32,209 nucleotides of DNA from JBPCOB01 sp051000715 (GTDB lineage: Bacteria; Actinomycetota; Actinomycetes; JALYNC01): positions 1 through 32,209 of the forward strand of contig JBPCOB010000172.1 of NCBI GenBank assembly GCA_051000715.1, read 5' to 3'. Position 1 is the stretch's first letter; each line of letters opens with the position of its first letter. A program made the translations under genes and the position numbers. The notes beneath the pieces were generated by a model. That model had not been told where the DNA came from. It worked only from the letters and a program-made list of their open reading frames with translations, and did not search any database. Below are positions 1-8,568 of this stretch, in pieces.

Positions 1-6
1 CTCCTG

Positions 7-237
7 TCAGCTCTTCGCTTCGGAGTGCACGGCCGTGATCGCGGCCTGGAGCTGGTAGGAACCCACGTGCCCGCGCGTGAGCACCGTCTCGAGGAGTCGG
101 GTGCCCTCGGCGATGGCCGCCCGATCCAACCGTGCGGCCACCATGATGAGCCACGCCATCGGATTCTGGGGGGTCCCTTCCGCCGGCCAATGCACGGAGG
201 CGGCCAGCAAGGCTTCCTCAAGGACAGCGTCCGTCAC
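7..237 (-). pseudogene. Relic of an ECF42-type RNA polymerase sigma factor (internally deleted)
   Basis: This 76-codon reading frame starts with GTG inside the stop of the YCII gene (GTGA overlap), the arrangement usual for ECF42 sigma factors and their DGPF/YCII partners. Family members are about 400 residues with sigma regions 2 and 4 and a long TPR-like C-terminal part. Here three separated pieces of that protein are joined in frame. Residues 1-6 look like the usual N-terminus (VTDAV), residues 7-36 match the end of sigma region 2 (EALLAAS, HWPAEGTP, NPMAWLIMVAAR), and residues 37-76 match the middle C-terminal domain (LDRAAIAEG, YQLQAAITAVHSEA). Most of region 2, all of region 4 and the last half are missing, so it cannot work as a normal sigma factor. 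The stop at 7-9 lies inside the window, so this is not an edge effect. The identification comes from remembered family motifs and has not been searched. Confidence 0.72.
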
Positions 238-626
238 TGGTCGTGGCCGCCGGGCCACATCGCGGGCCGCAGCTCGATGACGCCCCCGGGTTGGGCGAAC
301 TTGGCCGCGATCTCCTCCGCGCGTTGCCGGCTGTCGCAGTCGATGAGGAAGAACCCGGCCAAGTGCTCCTTCGACTCGGCGTAGGGGCCGTCGGTGGGGA
401 GATGCCCCTCGGAGCTCCAGCGGTACAACGTGGCGGACGCCGGGTCGGCCAGGGCCTCGGCCGTGACGAACTCGCCCGAGGCCGTGATCTCGCGCATGAG
501 CGCCTCGAACTCGCTGTCCATCTGGTCGTGCTGCTCCTGCGGGACCTCTCGACCCTCCTTGGTGTAGATCGACGTCGGGTGCCCCCACGGCTCGGGGTTG
601 CTGTGAACGAGGATCACGTACTTCAC
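234..626 (-). CDS. YCII-related (DGPF domain) protein
   Basis: The 130-residue protein begins VKYVILVHSN and contains DGPYAESKEHLAGFFLIDCDS, the hallmark segment of the YCII/DGPF family, followed by A..IAAKFAQPGGVIELRP. These small ferredoxin-like-fold proteins are common in actinobacteria and usually sit next to an ECF42 sigma factor. Their biochemical role is not established. I chose the GTG at 626 because GGAG lies five bases upstream and because the family normally starts at this beta strand. A longer open frame reaching 857 would add an unconserved, arginine-rich N-terminus. The downstream partner is only a relic, so this gene has probably lost its regulator or is itself a leftover. Confidence 0.88.
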   Translation of the reverse strand: MKYVILVHSNPEPWGHPTSIYTKEGREVPQEQHDQMDSEFEALMREITASGEFVTAEALADPASATLYRWSSEGHLPTDGPYAESKEHLAGFFLIDCDSRQRAEEIAAKFAQPGGVIELRPAMWPGGHDQ

Positions 627-738
627 GAAGACTCCCTTGATCGTCGGTGCCCCTTCGGGCTGTCGCTGGTACGTCGGAACCACTGCCTCGACCTCGACAT
701 CCACCCGGAGTGAGCGTCCTGGCCAAGAGGCACCGGCC

Positions 739-768
739 TTACCAACCGGCGGACGGCACCCTAGGGTG
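739..768 (+). promoter_or_regulatory. Putative promoter with overlapping 12-bp palindrome upstream of coxS
   Basis: TTACCA at 739-744 and TAGGGT at 762-767 are separated by 17 bases, a good sigma-70-like arrangement for an actinomycete. The -10 box lies inside the perfect palindrome CACCCTAGGGTG at 757-768, which could be an operator for a repressor or activator of the molybdenum-hydroxylase operon. A start point near 774 would give a leader of roughly 50 bases before the coxS start. This is read by eye only. The rest of the 627-822 divergent gap shows nothing else I can name. Confidence 0.42.
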
Positions 769-822
769 AGCACCGGCGAGCCGCCGCTACGCCGGCTCCG
801 GCCCTCGACCCGAGGAGGGTGG

Positions 823-1320
823 ATGCCCAGAGTGCGGTTGAAGGTCGACGGCATCAACTATGAGGACGAGATCGAGGCGCGGCTGCTGCTGGTCCACTAC
901 CTGCGCGACTCGCTCGGGCTGGTGGGTACGCCGATCGGCTGCGACACGTCGAACTGCGGTGCCTGCACGGTGATTCTGGACGGGCTGAGCGTGAAGAGCT
1001 GCTCGGTGCTCGCCGTACAGGCCGACGAATCGGAGGTGAGGACCATCGCGGGGCTGGCCAACGGCACGTGGCATCCCATGCAGACCGCGTTCCACACCGA
1101 GCACGCGCTGCAGTGCGGGTACTGCACGCCGGGGATGATCCTGGCGGCCGTGGACCTGCTGCAGGAGAACCCGACGCCCTCCGACGAGGAGATCCGGCAC
1201 GGCCTCGAGGGCAACCTGTGTCGCTGCACGGGCTACCAGAACATCGTGCGGGCCGTCCGCACCGCCGCCGCGTCGATGAGCGCAACTCGCGGCGACTCGA
1301 GCAGCGGAGGCCAGCGATGA
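823..1320 (+). CDS. coxS: Molybdenum hydroxylase small subunit, two [2Fe-2S] clusters (CoxS-like)
   Basis: The 165-residue subunit carries electrons from the molybdenum site to FAD. The N-terminal plant-ferredoxin-type cluster is bound by Cys40, Cys45, Cys48 and Cys60 (GCDTSNCGACTV). The C-terminal helical cluster is bound by Cys98, Cys101, Cys133 and Cys135 (CGYC, CRCTG). Length and spacing are normal for the xanthine oxidase/CO dehydrogenase family. The ATG at 823 follows GAGGAGGG at good spacing, and its start MPRVRLKVDG fits the family, whereas the open frame continues upstream without conserved residues. The last codon overlaps the coxL start as ATGA. The gene leads the operon, which is the S-L-M order of form II clusters; form I clusters run M-S-L. 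Confidence 0.96.
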   Translation: MPRVRLKVDGINYEDEIEARLLLVHYLRDSLGLVGTPIGCDTSNCGACTVILDGLSVKSCSVLAVQADESEVRTIAGLANGTWHPMQTAFHTEHALQCGYCTPGMILAAVDLLQENPTPSDEEIRHGLEGNLCRCTGYQNIVRAVRTAAASMSATRGDSSSGGQR

Positions 1321-3851
1321 CTGAGCAGCTCGACGCCGGCATGGTCGCCCAGCAGATCGCCGAAAGCGACGAGCAGAGCGCCGCCGACCCGAGCCGTTCG
1401 ATCGGCAAGGCGCACAAGCGCAAGGAGGACGCCAAGCTCGTCACCGGTCAGACCAACTGGACCGACAACATCGCGATGCCGGGGCTGCTGCACATGGCCG
1501 TGCTACGCAGCCCGATGGCACACGCTCGAATCTCCAAGGTCGACGTCGCGCCGGCGCTCGAGATGCCGGGCGTGGTGGCTGCCTTCGCCGGCGCCGAGCT
1601 CGCGGCCGAGCTCGGCAGCCTGCCGTGTGCCTGGCCGGTGACCAAGGAGATGGTGAGCCCGGAGCACCACCCGCTGGCCACCGACGAGGTCCGCTACGTC
1701 GGCGACGCCGTTGCGGTCGTCGTGGCCCGGGACCGCTACGCGGCCGCCGACGCCCTGGAGGCGGTCGAGGTCGACTACGAGCCGCTGCCGGTGGTCGTCG
1801 ACATGGAGAAGGCACTGGACGACGAGGTGCTGGTCCACTCCGACAAGGGAACCAACGCCTGTTTCGTCTGGCCATTCGAGGCGGGCGAGGTCGACCGCGT
1901 CTTCGCCGACGCCGAGGTCGTCGTCGAGCGCCGCTACATCCAGCAGCGGCTGATCCCGACCGCGATGGAGCCGCGCGCGGTCGTGGTTGCGCCGATCGCG
2001 GCGGCCGAGGAGTTCACGCTCTGGTCCGCGACGCAGGTCCCGCACATCCTGCGCATCATGCTTGCGCTCACCACCGGCATCCCGGAGCAGAAGATCCGCG
2101 TCATCGCGCCGGACGTGGGCGGCGGTTTCGGGTCCAAGCTCAACGTCTATGCCGAGGAGGTCATCGCCCTGGTGGTGGCCAAGCGGCTGGGCCGTCCGGT
2201 GAAGTGGACGGAGTCGCGCAGCGAGGGCTACCAGGCCACGATCCACGGCCCCGACCAGATCCAGGACGTGGCCATCGCCGCCACTCGGGACGGTCAGGTG
2301 CTCGGGCTCAAGGTCGACCTCAAGGCCGACATGGGCGCCTACCTGCAGCTGGTGACACCCGGCATCCCGATCCTCGGGGCATTCATGTACCCGGGCATCT
2401 ACAAGATGGACGCCTACCGGTTCAGCTGCACCGGCGTGTTCACGAACAAGACCCCCACCGACGCCTACCGCGGTGCGGGTCGCCCCGAGGCGACCTTCGC
2501 CATCGAGCGGCTGATGGACGAGCTGGCCGCCGAGCTCGGCATGGACCCGTTGGAGCTGCGCCGGCGGAACTGGATCCCGCACGAGGAGTTCCCCTTCACC
2601 ACCATCGCCGGGCTGACCTACGACAGCGGCCACTACGAGGCGGCGACCGACAAGGCGACGGCGATGTTCGACTACGAAGGGCTACGCCGCGAGCAGCAGG
2701 AGCGCCGGGATCGCAAAGACCCGGTGCAGCTGGGGATCGGCATCTCGACCTTCACCGAGATGTGCGGTCTGGCTCCCTCCCGGGTGCTCGGGTCGCTGTC
2801 CTACGGCGCCGGGGGGTGGGAGGCAGCCTCGGTGCGGATGCTGCCCACCGGTAAGGTCGAGGTGGTCACCGGCACCTCGCCGCACGGGCAGGGCCATGTG
2901 ACCTGCTGGAGCCAGATCGCCGCCGACGCGCTCGGCGTACCGTTCGACGACGTCACGGTCCTGCACGGCGACACCGCCTCCGCGCCGATGGGGATGGACA
3001 CCTACGGCTCCCGTTCGCTCGTTGTCGGCGGGGTGGCGGTGCACAAGGCGGCGGAGAAAGTGGTCGAGAAGGCGCGCAAGGTGGCCGCGCACATGCTGGA
3101 GGCCGCCGAGGGGGACGTCGAGTTCGACGGTGGAACGTTCCGCGTCAAGGGCTCACCCGAGGCCGCGAAGACCATCCAGGACGTCAGCCTGGCCGTGTTC
3201 GCCGCGCACGACCTGCCGGACGGCATGGAACCCACCCTGAACAGCGACTTCGTGGTCGACCCGGAGAACTTCTCCTTCCCGCACGGCACCCACCTGTGCG
3301 CGGTCGAGGTCGACACCGAGACCGGTATGTCCACCATCCGCAGCTACGTCTGCGTCGACGACGTGGGCAAGGTAATCAACCCGATGATCGTAGAGGGCCA
3401 GGTGCATGGCGGCCTGGCCCAGGGCATCGCCCAGGCGATGTTCGAGGAGGCCGTCTACGACGCCGACGGCAACCTGGTCACGGGCACCATGGTCGACTAC
3501 CTGGTGCCCTCCGCGGCCGACCTGCCCCACTTCACCGTCGACCGCACGGAGACACCCGCGACCTCCAACCCGCTCGGCGTCAAGGGCGTCGGCGAGGCGG
3601 GAACGATCGCGTCCACGCCGGCGGTGGTCAACGCGATCGTGGACGCCGTCCGACATCTCGGCGTCTCCGACATCCGGATGCCGTGCTCGCCGGAGCGCGT
3701 CTGGCGGGCGCTGCAGGACGGTTCCAAGGGTGGACACCGCGCTGCCGAGGGGACCGTTGCGTGGGGTGGCGTATCGACCTCCACCACAGCCGGCAATGCG
3801 GGCGATCCCACGACCGCACGGGGAACCGACCCGAGCGGAGGTGCCCGGTGA
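1317..3851 (+). CDS. coxL: Form II CoxL-like molybdopterin-binding large subunit
   Basis: The 844-residue catalytic subunit belongs to the xanthine oxidase family and binds the molybdopterin cytosine dinucleotide cofactor. GGGFGSK occurs at residues 268-274. The active-site loop reads AYRGAGR at residues 383-389, the signature of form II enzymes; true CO dehydrogenases (form I) have AYXCSFR with the catalytic cysteine. The KGVGEAG segment near the C-terminus places the conserved catalytic glutamate at about residue 760. The start is the ATG at 1317, overlapping the coxS stop. The first 30 residues and the last 35 or so (glycine/threonine rich) look like unconserved extensions. The substrate is unknown: form II homologues have been proposed to act on various aldehydes and heterocycles, and CO oxidation is not supported by the active-site loop. 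Confidence 0.95.
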   Translation: MTEQLDAGMVAQQIAESDEQSAADPSRSIGKAHKRKEDAKLVTGQTNWTDNIAMPGLLHMAVLRSPMAHARISKVDVAPALEMPGVVAAFAGAELAAELGSLPCAWPVTKEMVSPEHHPLATDEVRYVGDAVAVVVARDRYAAADALEAVEVDYEPLPVVVDMEKALDDEVLVHSDKGTNACFVWPFEAGEVDRVFADAEVVVERRYIQQRLIPTAMEPRAVVVAPIAAAEEFTLWSATQVPHILRIMLALTTGIPEQKIRVIAPDVGGGFGSKLNVYAEEVIALVVAKRLGRPVKWTESRSEGYQATIHGPDQIQDVAIAATRDGQVLGLKVDLKADMGAYLQLVTPGIPILGAFMYPGIYKMDAYRFSCTGVFTNKTPTDAYRGAGRPEATFAIERLMDELAAELGMDPLELRRRNWIPHEEFPFTTIAGLTYDSGHYEAATDKATAMFDYEGLRREQQERRDRKDPVQLGIGISTFTEMCGLAPSRVLGSLSYGAGGWEAASVRMLPTGKVEVVTGTSPHGQGHVTCWSQIAADALGVPFDDVTVLHGDTASAPMGMDTYGSRSLVVGGVAVHKAAEKVVEKARKVAAHMLEAAEGDVEFDGGTFRVKGSPEAAKTIQDVSLAVFAAHDLPDGMEPTLNSDFVVDPENFSFPHGTHLCAVEVDTETGMSTIRSYVCVDDVGKVINPMIVEGQVHGGLAQGIAQAMFEEAVYDADGNLVTGTMVDYLVPSAADLPHFTVDRTETPATSNPLGVKGVGEAGTIASTPAVVNAIVDAVRHLGVSDIRMPCSPERVWRALQDGSKGGHRAAEGTVAWGGVSTSTTAGNAGDPTTARGTDPSGGAR

Positions 3852-4711
3852 TCCCGGCTCGCTTCGACTACGTCCGGGCGGACTCGCTGGACGGGGCGGT
3901 CAGCGCGCTCGCCGACGCCGGCGAGGATGCCAAGGTCCTCGCCGGCGGGCAGAGCCTGCTGCCGCTGCTGCGGCTGCGGCTGGCCTACCCCTCGGTCCTG
4001 GTCGACATCGGCCGGGTCCTGGAGCTGCGCGGCGTACGGGAGGAGACTGACCGGGTCGTCATCGGGGCGATGACCACGCACTATGAGGTGCTCCGCGACC
4101 CGCTGGTTCATTCGCACATCGGTTTGCTGGCCGCGGCCACCGCCACGGTGGCCGACCCGGCCGTGCGGCACCGCGGCACGCTGGGTGGCTCACTCGCCCA
4201 CGCCGACCCGGCCGGCGACCTGCCGGCGGTCGCCGTCGCGCTCGACGCCGAGCTCGTGGTGGCCGGCCCTTCCGGCCGGCGAAGCATCCCCGCCGACCAG
4301 TTCTTCCTCGACTATCTCCAGACGGCCCTGCAACCGGACGAGCTGCTGGTGGAAATCTCGTTCCCGAAGCTGACCGGCTGGGGCTACGACTACCAGAAGT
4401 TCAACCGGGTCGCGCAGGCCTGGGCGATCGTCGGGGTAGCGGCCGCGGTACGACGCGACAACGGCAGCATCGCGGAGGTCCGGGTCGGGCTGACGAACAT
4501 GGGCTCCACCCCGGTGCGGGCCCGCCGGACCGAGGCCGCCCTGGCCGGGGCCGGCCCGGAAGACATCGGGCCGGCCGCCGAGTCCGCGGCCGAGGGCACC
4601 AACCCGGCCGCCGACCTGTCCGCCCAGCCCGACTACCGCCGCCACCTGGCCCGGGTGCTGACCCGCCGGGCGCTGGAGAACGCCGCCGGGTCGGTTGCCG
4701 CGGCGAATTAG
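3848..4711 (+). CDS. coxM: Molybdenum hydroxylase FAD-binding medium subunit (CoxM-like)
   Basis: The 287-residue subunit passes electrons from the iron-sulfur subunit to an external acceptor through FAD. It starts VIPARFDYVRA, as CoxM proteins typically do, and shows the two FAD/pyrophosphate motifs AGGQS (residues 32-36) and TLGGS (residues 111-115), the latter in RHRGTLGGSLAHADPAGDLP. The C-terminal CO dehydrogenase flavoprotein domain follows (YQKFNRVAQAWAIVGVAAAV). The GTG start lies within the coxL stop (GTGA), suggesting translational coupling. The downstream ATPase gene starts on the last base of its TAG. Nothing is missing relative to the family. Confidence 0.95.
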   Translation: MIPARFDYVRADSLDGAVSALADAGEDAKVLAGGQSLLPLLRLRLAYPSVLVDIGRVLELRGVREETDRVVIGAMTTHYEVLRDPLVHSHIGLLAAATATVADPAVRHRGTLGGSLAHADPAGDLPAVAVALDAELVVAGPSGRRSIPADQFFLDYLQTALQPDELLVEISFPKLTGWGYDYQKFNRVAQAWAIVGVAAAVRRDNGSIAEVRVGLTNMGSTPVRARRTEAALAGAGPEDIGPAAESAAEGTNPAADLSAQPDYRRHLARVLTRRALENAAGSVAAAN

Positions 4712-5640
4712 TGAACCGAGAGGGCTCCCGCGGACTGCTCCCGACTGGGGTCGATTCGCCTGCTGACCTGCAGCCACTGCTGGCCGATCTCGGCTACCTG
4801 GCCGACGAGGGGCTCGCCACCGCCTGCTACCTCGCGCTGCGGCTGCACCGCCCGCTGTTCCTGGAGGGGGAGGCCGGGGTCGGCAAAACCGAGCTGGCCA
4901 AGACGCTGGCCGCCCTCCTCGACGCGCCGCTGATCCGGCTGCAGTGCTACGAGGGGATCGACGCCGCCCAGGCGCTCTACGACTGGGACTTCCCGCGGCA
5001 GCTGCTGCACCTTCGGGCGGCCGAGTCGGCCGGGCTCGCGGGTGGCGAGGCCGCGGTTGAGCGGTTGGAGTCGCAGCTGTACTCCAGGCGGTTCCTCATC
5101 GCCCGGCCACTGCTCGCCGCGCTGGAGACCAGCCCGTGCGTCCTGCTGGTCGACGAGGTCGACCGCGCCGACGACGAGTTCGAGGCCTTCCTGCTCGAGG
5201 TGCTCTCGGACTTTTCCATCTCGGTGCCGGAGCTGGGCACCCTGCGGGCGGCCGTCCCGCCGGTCGCCGTGATCACCTCGAACCGGACCCGCGAGGTCCA
5301 TGACGCGCTCAAGCGGCGCTGCCTCTACCACTGGCTGGACCACCCGGACTTCGACCGCGAAGTGGCGATCGTGCGGCTGCGACTGCCGGCCGCCACCCGG
5401 GCGCTGGCCGAGCAGGTGACCGCGGTGGTGCAACGGCTGCGGACCGAGGACCTGGTAAAGCCTCCCGGCGTTGCGGAGACGTTGGACTGGACCGAGGCGC
5501 TGGTGGCCCTCGGCGCCGACGCCCTGAATGCCGAGCTAGCCACCGCCACGCTGGGATCGGTGCTCAAGTACCGGGAGGACCAGGACCGGGCCCGTCGGCT
5601 GGATGTCGGCGTCCTGGTCGCCGAGGCGGTCCGCGGCTAG
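4711..5640 (+). CDS. coxD: MoxR-family AAA+ ATPase (CoxD-like)
   Basis: This is a 309-residue single AAA+ module. Walker A is GEAGVGKT (residues 53-60) and Walker B LLVDEVDRAD (about 145-154), followed by ITSNRTREVHDALKRRC as sensor 1 and the arginine-finger region. In form I systems the MoxR ATPase CoxD works with the VWA protein CoxE to install the sulfur and copper of the active site. In form II clusters the same pair is assumed to help cofactor maturation or enzyme remodelling, although no copper ligand loop exists in this CoxL. The GTG start overlaps the coxM stop by one base, and coxE follows after two bases. The partner arrangement supports a maturation role; the exact step is inference. 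Confidence 0.9.
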   Translation: MNREGSRGLLPTGVDSPADLQPLLADLGYLADEGLATACYLALRLHRPLFLEGEAGVGKTELAKTLAALLDAPLIRLQCYEGIDAAQALYDWDFPRQLLHLRAAESAGLAGGEAAVERLESQLYSRRFLIARPLLAALETSPCVLLVDEVDRADDEFEAFLLEVLSDFSISVPELGTLRAAVPPVAVITSNRTREVHDALKRRCLYHWLDHPDFDREVAIVRLRLPAATRALAEQVTAVVQRLRTEDLVKPPGVAETLDWTEALVALGADALNAELATATLGSVLKYREDQDRARRLDVGVLVAEAVRG

Positions 5641-5642
5641 CG

Positions 5643-6797
5643 ATGTCGCCGAACGGGCTGTCCCACGCTGCACCCGACGCCACCCCGACGGTTGTTGGGC
5701 TGGCCCGGACCCTGCGGGCTGCCGGCGTGCCGGCCGGACCCGACCGGGTGCAGCGACTGGTCGAGGCGCTCTCGGTCATCAACGCGACCTCTCGTACGCA
5801 GGTCTACTGGGCCGGCCGGCTCTGCCTGTGCGCCAGCGCGGCCGACCTGGCCAGCTACGAACGGGTCTTCGCGGCGTACTTCGCGGCCGAGCGCCCGGTC
5901 GCCTGGCGCCGGCCGACGGTCACGGTGCTGCGGCCGGTGCCCGGGCTGGCCAGCATCGCCCCGCCCACGGGGGAGCCGACCGACGGCGACGGCCTGGCCG
6001 CGGTGGCCGCCGCCGCCAGCCCCGTCGAGCTGCTGCGCTCGCGCGACATTGCCACCCTGGCACCCGCCGAGCGGGAAGCCGTACGCCGGCTGCTGGCCGC
6101 CTTCCGGCTCCCCGGCGAACCGCGCCGGTCCCGGCGTTACCGGCCGGCGCCGCGCGGACCGATCGACCCGGCCCGGACCACCCGGGAGCTGCTGACCCGT
6201 GGCGGCGAGCCGGCTCGACTGGCCCGCCGGAGGCATCGCTTCCGGCCGCGCCGGGTCGTCCTGCTGGTCGACGTCAGCGGTTCGATGAGCGGTTACGCGG
6301 ACGCGCTGCTGCGCTTCGCCCACGCCGCCGCCCGGGGGAGCGCGGCACCCACCGAGGTGTTCACCATCGGCACCCGGCTGACCCGCGTCACCCGCGAGTT
6401 CTCCCACCGCGACCCGGACACCGCGATGGCGGCGGTGAGCGCGGCCGTGCCGGACTGGAGCGGCGGTACCCGGCTCGGTGAGCTGGTCAAAACCTTTCTG
6501 GATCGGTGGGGACAGCGCGGGCTGGCCCGGGGGGCGGTGGTCGTGGTCCTCTCCGACGGCTGGGAAGGCGGCGACGCGAGGCTGCTGGGGGAGTCCATGG
6601 CCCGGTTGCACCGGCTGGCACACCGGGTGGTCTGGGCCAACCCGCGGAAGTTCCGGGCCGGCTACGCGCCGTTGGCGGCCGGGATGGCGGCCGCCCTCCC
6701 GCACGTTGACGACTTCGTGGAGGGGCACAGCGTGGCCGCACTCGAGCAGCTGGCCGTCGTGGTGGCCGGCGCGCGGGGGCCGTCCGCCCGTGCGTGA
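5643..6797 (+). CDS. coxE: VWA domain-containing CoxE-like maturation protein
   Basis: The 384-residue protein has an unconserved alanine/arginine-rich N-terminal half and a C-terminal von Willebrand factor A domain. The metal-ion-dependent adhesion site is visible as DVSGSMS at residues 210-216, followed by a conserved threonine region (IGTRLTRVTREF) and VVVLSDGWEGGD. CoxE proteins pair with MoxR ATPases such as the upstream coxD, and the two probably form a chaperone-like complex acting on the hydroxylase. The ATG at 5643 is two bases after the coxD stop. The 3' end overlaps the next gene by eight bases. Confidence 0.9.
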   Translation: MSPNGLSHAAPDATPTVVGLARTLRAAGVPAGPDRVQRLVEALSVINATSRTQVYWAGRLCLCASAADLASYERVFAAYFAAERPVAWRRPTVTVLRPVPGLASIAPPTGEPTDGDGLAAVAAAASPVELLRSRDIATLAPAEREAVRRLLAAFRLPGEPRRSRRYRPAPRGPIDPARTTRELLTRGGEPARLARRRHRFRPRRVVLLVDVSGSMSGYADALLRFAHAAARGSAAPTEVFTIGTRLTRVTREFSHRDPDTAMAAVSAAVPDWSGGTRLGELVKTFLDRWGQRGLARGAVVVVLSDGWEGGDARLLGESMARLHRLAHRVVWANPRKFRAGYAPLAAGMAAALPHVDDFVEGHSVAALEQLAVVVAGARGPSARA

Positions 6798-7902
6798 CAT
6801 CCTGCCGGCGCTGCGCCGTTGGTACGACGTCGGCGCCCCGGTCGGGCTGGCCACCGTGGTGGGAGTCAGCAAGAGCGCCCCTCGCCAGCCGGGCGCGACC
6901 ATGGCGGTCGGGCCGGACGGCGAGGTCGTGGGCAGCGTCTCCGGCGGCTGCGTTGAGGGCGCCGTGTTCGAGCTGGCCCAGGAGGTGCTCTCCGCCGGCG
7001 TACCGAGCCTGCAGACCTACGGGATCAGCGACGAGGACGCCTTCGCCGTCGGGCTGACCTGCGGCGGGGTCATCTCGGTGTTCGTCGAGCCGGTCGCCAG
7101 GCGCACGGTGCCCGGCCTGGGCGCGGCGCTGGCCTCGATCGAGGCCGGGGAGTCGGTGGCGGTGGCGACCGTCATCTCCGGGCCGGCCCGGCTGGGGGCC
7201 AAGCTGGTCGTCTGGGCGGACCGTGCGGAGGGCAGCCTCGGCACCCAGGGGCTCGACGTGGCAGTCACCGACGACGCCCGGGGGATGTTGTCCCAGGGCT
7301 CCACCGGACAGCGGCACTACGGTCCACGCGGTGAACGCCGCGTCGACGAGGTGACCGTCTTCCTGGAGTCGTTCGCCCCCCGGCCCCGGATGCTGGTGTT
7401 CGGCGCGATCGACTTCGCGGCCGCCGTCGCCCGGGTGGGCGCCCTGCTCGGGTACCACGTCACCGTCTGCGATGCCCGGCCGGTGTTCGCCACCACCAAG
7501 CGCTTCCCGGAGGCCGACGAGGTGGTCGTGCAGTGGCCGCACCGCTACCTCACCGGGACCAAGGTCGACGAGCGGACCGTGATCTGCGTCCTGACCCATG
7601 ACCCGAAGTTCGACGTGCCGTTGCTCGAGGTGGCGCTGCGTACGCCGGCGGCGTACGTCGGTGCAATGGGCAGCCGGCGTACCCACGAGGACCGGTTGGC
7701 CCGACTGCGGGACGGCGGTCTCACCGATGCGGAGCTGGCCCGGCTGCGCTCGCCCATCGGGCTCGACCTCGGTGCCCGGACGCCGGAGGAGACCGCGGTC
7801 TCGATCGCGGCGGAGATCGTCCAGTGCCGGTGGGGGGGCAGTGGCTCGCCGCTGTCGGCAACCGGCGGGCGGATCCATCACGAGCCCGCAGGACGAGGGT
7901 GA
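6790..7902 (+). CDS. coxF: XdhC/CoxF family molybdenum-enzyme maturation protein
   Basis: The 370-residue XdhC-family protein would bind molybdenum cofactor and help its sulfuration or insertion into the hydroxylase. The N-terminal XdhC/CoxI domain is seen as GVSKSAPRQPGATMAV and SGGCVEGAV (residues about 24-60), with the conserved TCGGV further on. The C-terminal Rossmann domain begins around MLVFGAIDFAAAVARVG and ends with VGAMGSRRTHEDRL and PIGLDLGARTPEETAVSIAAEI. The GTG at 6790 gives the usual start (VRDILPALRRWY) and overlaps coxE by eight bases, whereas an upstream extension would be a shadow of coxE. A second XdhC-type protein is encoded at 14775-15341. Confidence 0.9.
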   Translation: MRDILPALRRWYDVGAPVGLATVVGVSKSAPRQPGATMAVGPDGEVVGSVSGGCVEGAVFELAQEVLSAGVPSLQTYGISDEDAFAVGLTCGGVISVFVEPVARRTVPGLGAALASIEAGESVAVATVISGPARLGAKLVVWADRAEGSLGTQGLDVAVTDDARGMLSQGSTGQRHYGPRGERRVDEVTVFLESFAPRPRMLVFGAIDFAAAVARVGALLGYHVTVCDARPVFATTKRFPEADEVVVQWPHRYLTGTKVDERTVICVLTHDPKFDVPLLEVALRTPAAYVGAMGSRRTHEDRLARLRDGGLTDAELARLRSPIGLDLGARTPEETAVSIAAEIVQCRWGGSGSPLSATGGRIHHEPAGRG

Positions 7903-7941
7903 CCTGACATCCCGCGACACCATGGACCGCCTGGTCCGACC

Positions 7942-8568
7942 GTGATCGGCTTTCAGGACACCGGCAGCGACCGGCTCGGCACCGTCGCAGGGATACTGCT
8001 GGCGGCCGGCTCCGGTAGCCGGCTGGGCCGCCCGAAGGCACTGGTCCGGCTCGGCGGCTCGCTGCTGGTCGAGCGTGGCCACGCCCTGCTGTCGTCGGCC
8101 GGCTGCGAGCCCGTGGTGGTGGTGCTGGGCGCGGCGGCCGAGGAGGTGCGGGCGGTGGCGGACCTCGACGGGGCCCAGGTCCTGGTCAACCCCTACTGGG
8201 CGACCGGAATGGGTTCCTCGCTGCGGGTCGCCCTGGCTGCGCTGAGCCCGTCCGTCCCGGCCGCCGTGGTCGCGCTCGCCGACCAGCCGCTCGTGGGTCC
8301 GGCCGCCGTACGGCGACTCGTGGCGGCGTGGCGGGACGGTGCGGTCGCCGCCGTGGCCACCTACGGTGGGGCACCGCGCAACCCCGTACTGCTGGATCGC
8401 CGCACCTGGCCGGAGGTGAGCCGGACCGCGGTGGGAGATGTGGGCGCCCGGTCGTTTCTGCGGGACCATGTGGACCTGGTCCGACGGGTGGCCTGCGACG
8501 ACACCGGCTTCCCGGACGACCTGGACACGGCGGAAGACCTGACGCGCTTGGAGGAGCGATGCAGCTAG
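7942..8568 (+). CDS. MocA/MobA-like molybdenum cofactor nucleotidyltransferase
   Basis: The 208-residue NTP-transferase-fold protein has the nucleotide-binding signature LAAGSGSRLGRPK at residues 20-32, then VNPYWATGMGSSLR and ALADQPLV, as in MocA-type enzymes. These convert molybdopterin to the dinucleotide form (cytosine for most hydroxylases of this family). In this operon it would supply MCD cofactor for CoxL. The GTG at 7942 has no clear Shine-Dalgarno. A small inverted repeat GGACC-GCCT-GGTCC (7924-7937) lies just before it. The gene end overlaps coxG by ten bases. Cytidylyl versus guanylyl specificity cannot be told from the sequence by eye. Confidence 0.86.
   Translation: MIGFQDTGSDRLGTVAGILLAAGSGSRLGRPKALVRLGGSLLVERGHALLSSAGCEPVVVVLGAAAEEVRAVADLDGAQVLVNPYWATGMGSSLRVALAALSPSVPAAVVALADQPLVGPAAVRRLVAAWRDGAVAAVATYGGAPRNPVLLDRRTWPEVSRTAVGDVGARSFLRDHVDLVRRVACDDTGFPDDLDTAEDLTRLEERCS

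Noticed and set aside
1317..3851. Calling the large subunit a true (form I) carbon monoxide dehydrogenase
   Set aside because: The active-site loop is AYRGAGR without the catalytic cysteine, and the gene order S-L-M is that of form II clusters.
6487..8469. Very long open frame on the minus strand opposite coxE, xdhC and the MocA-like gene
   Set aside because: It is a composition shadow of GC-rich genes; the translation is low-complexity Arg/Gly/His/Pro with no family motifs.
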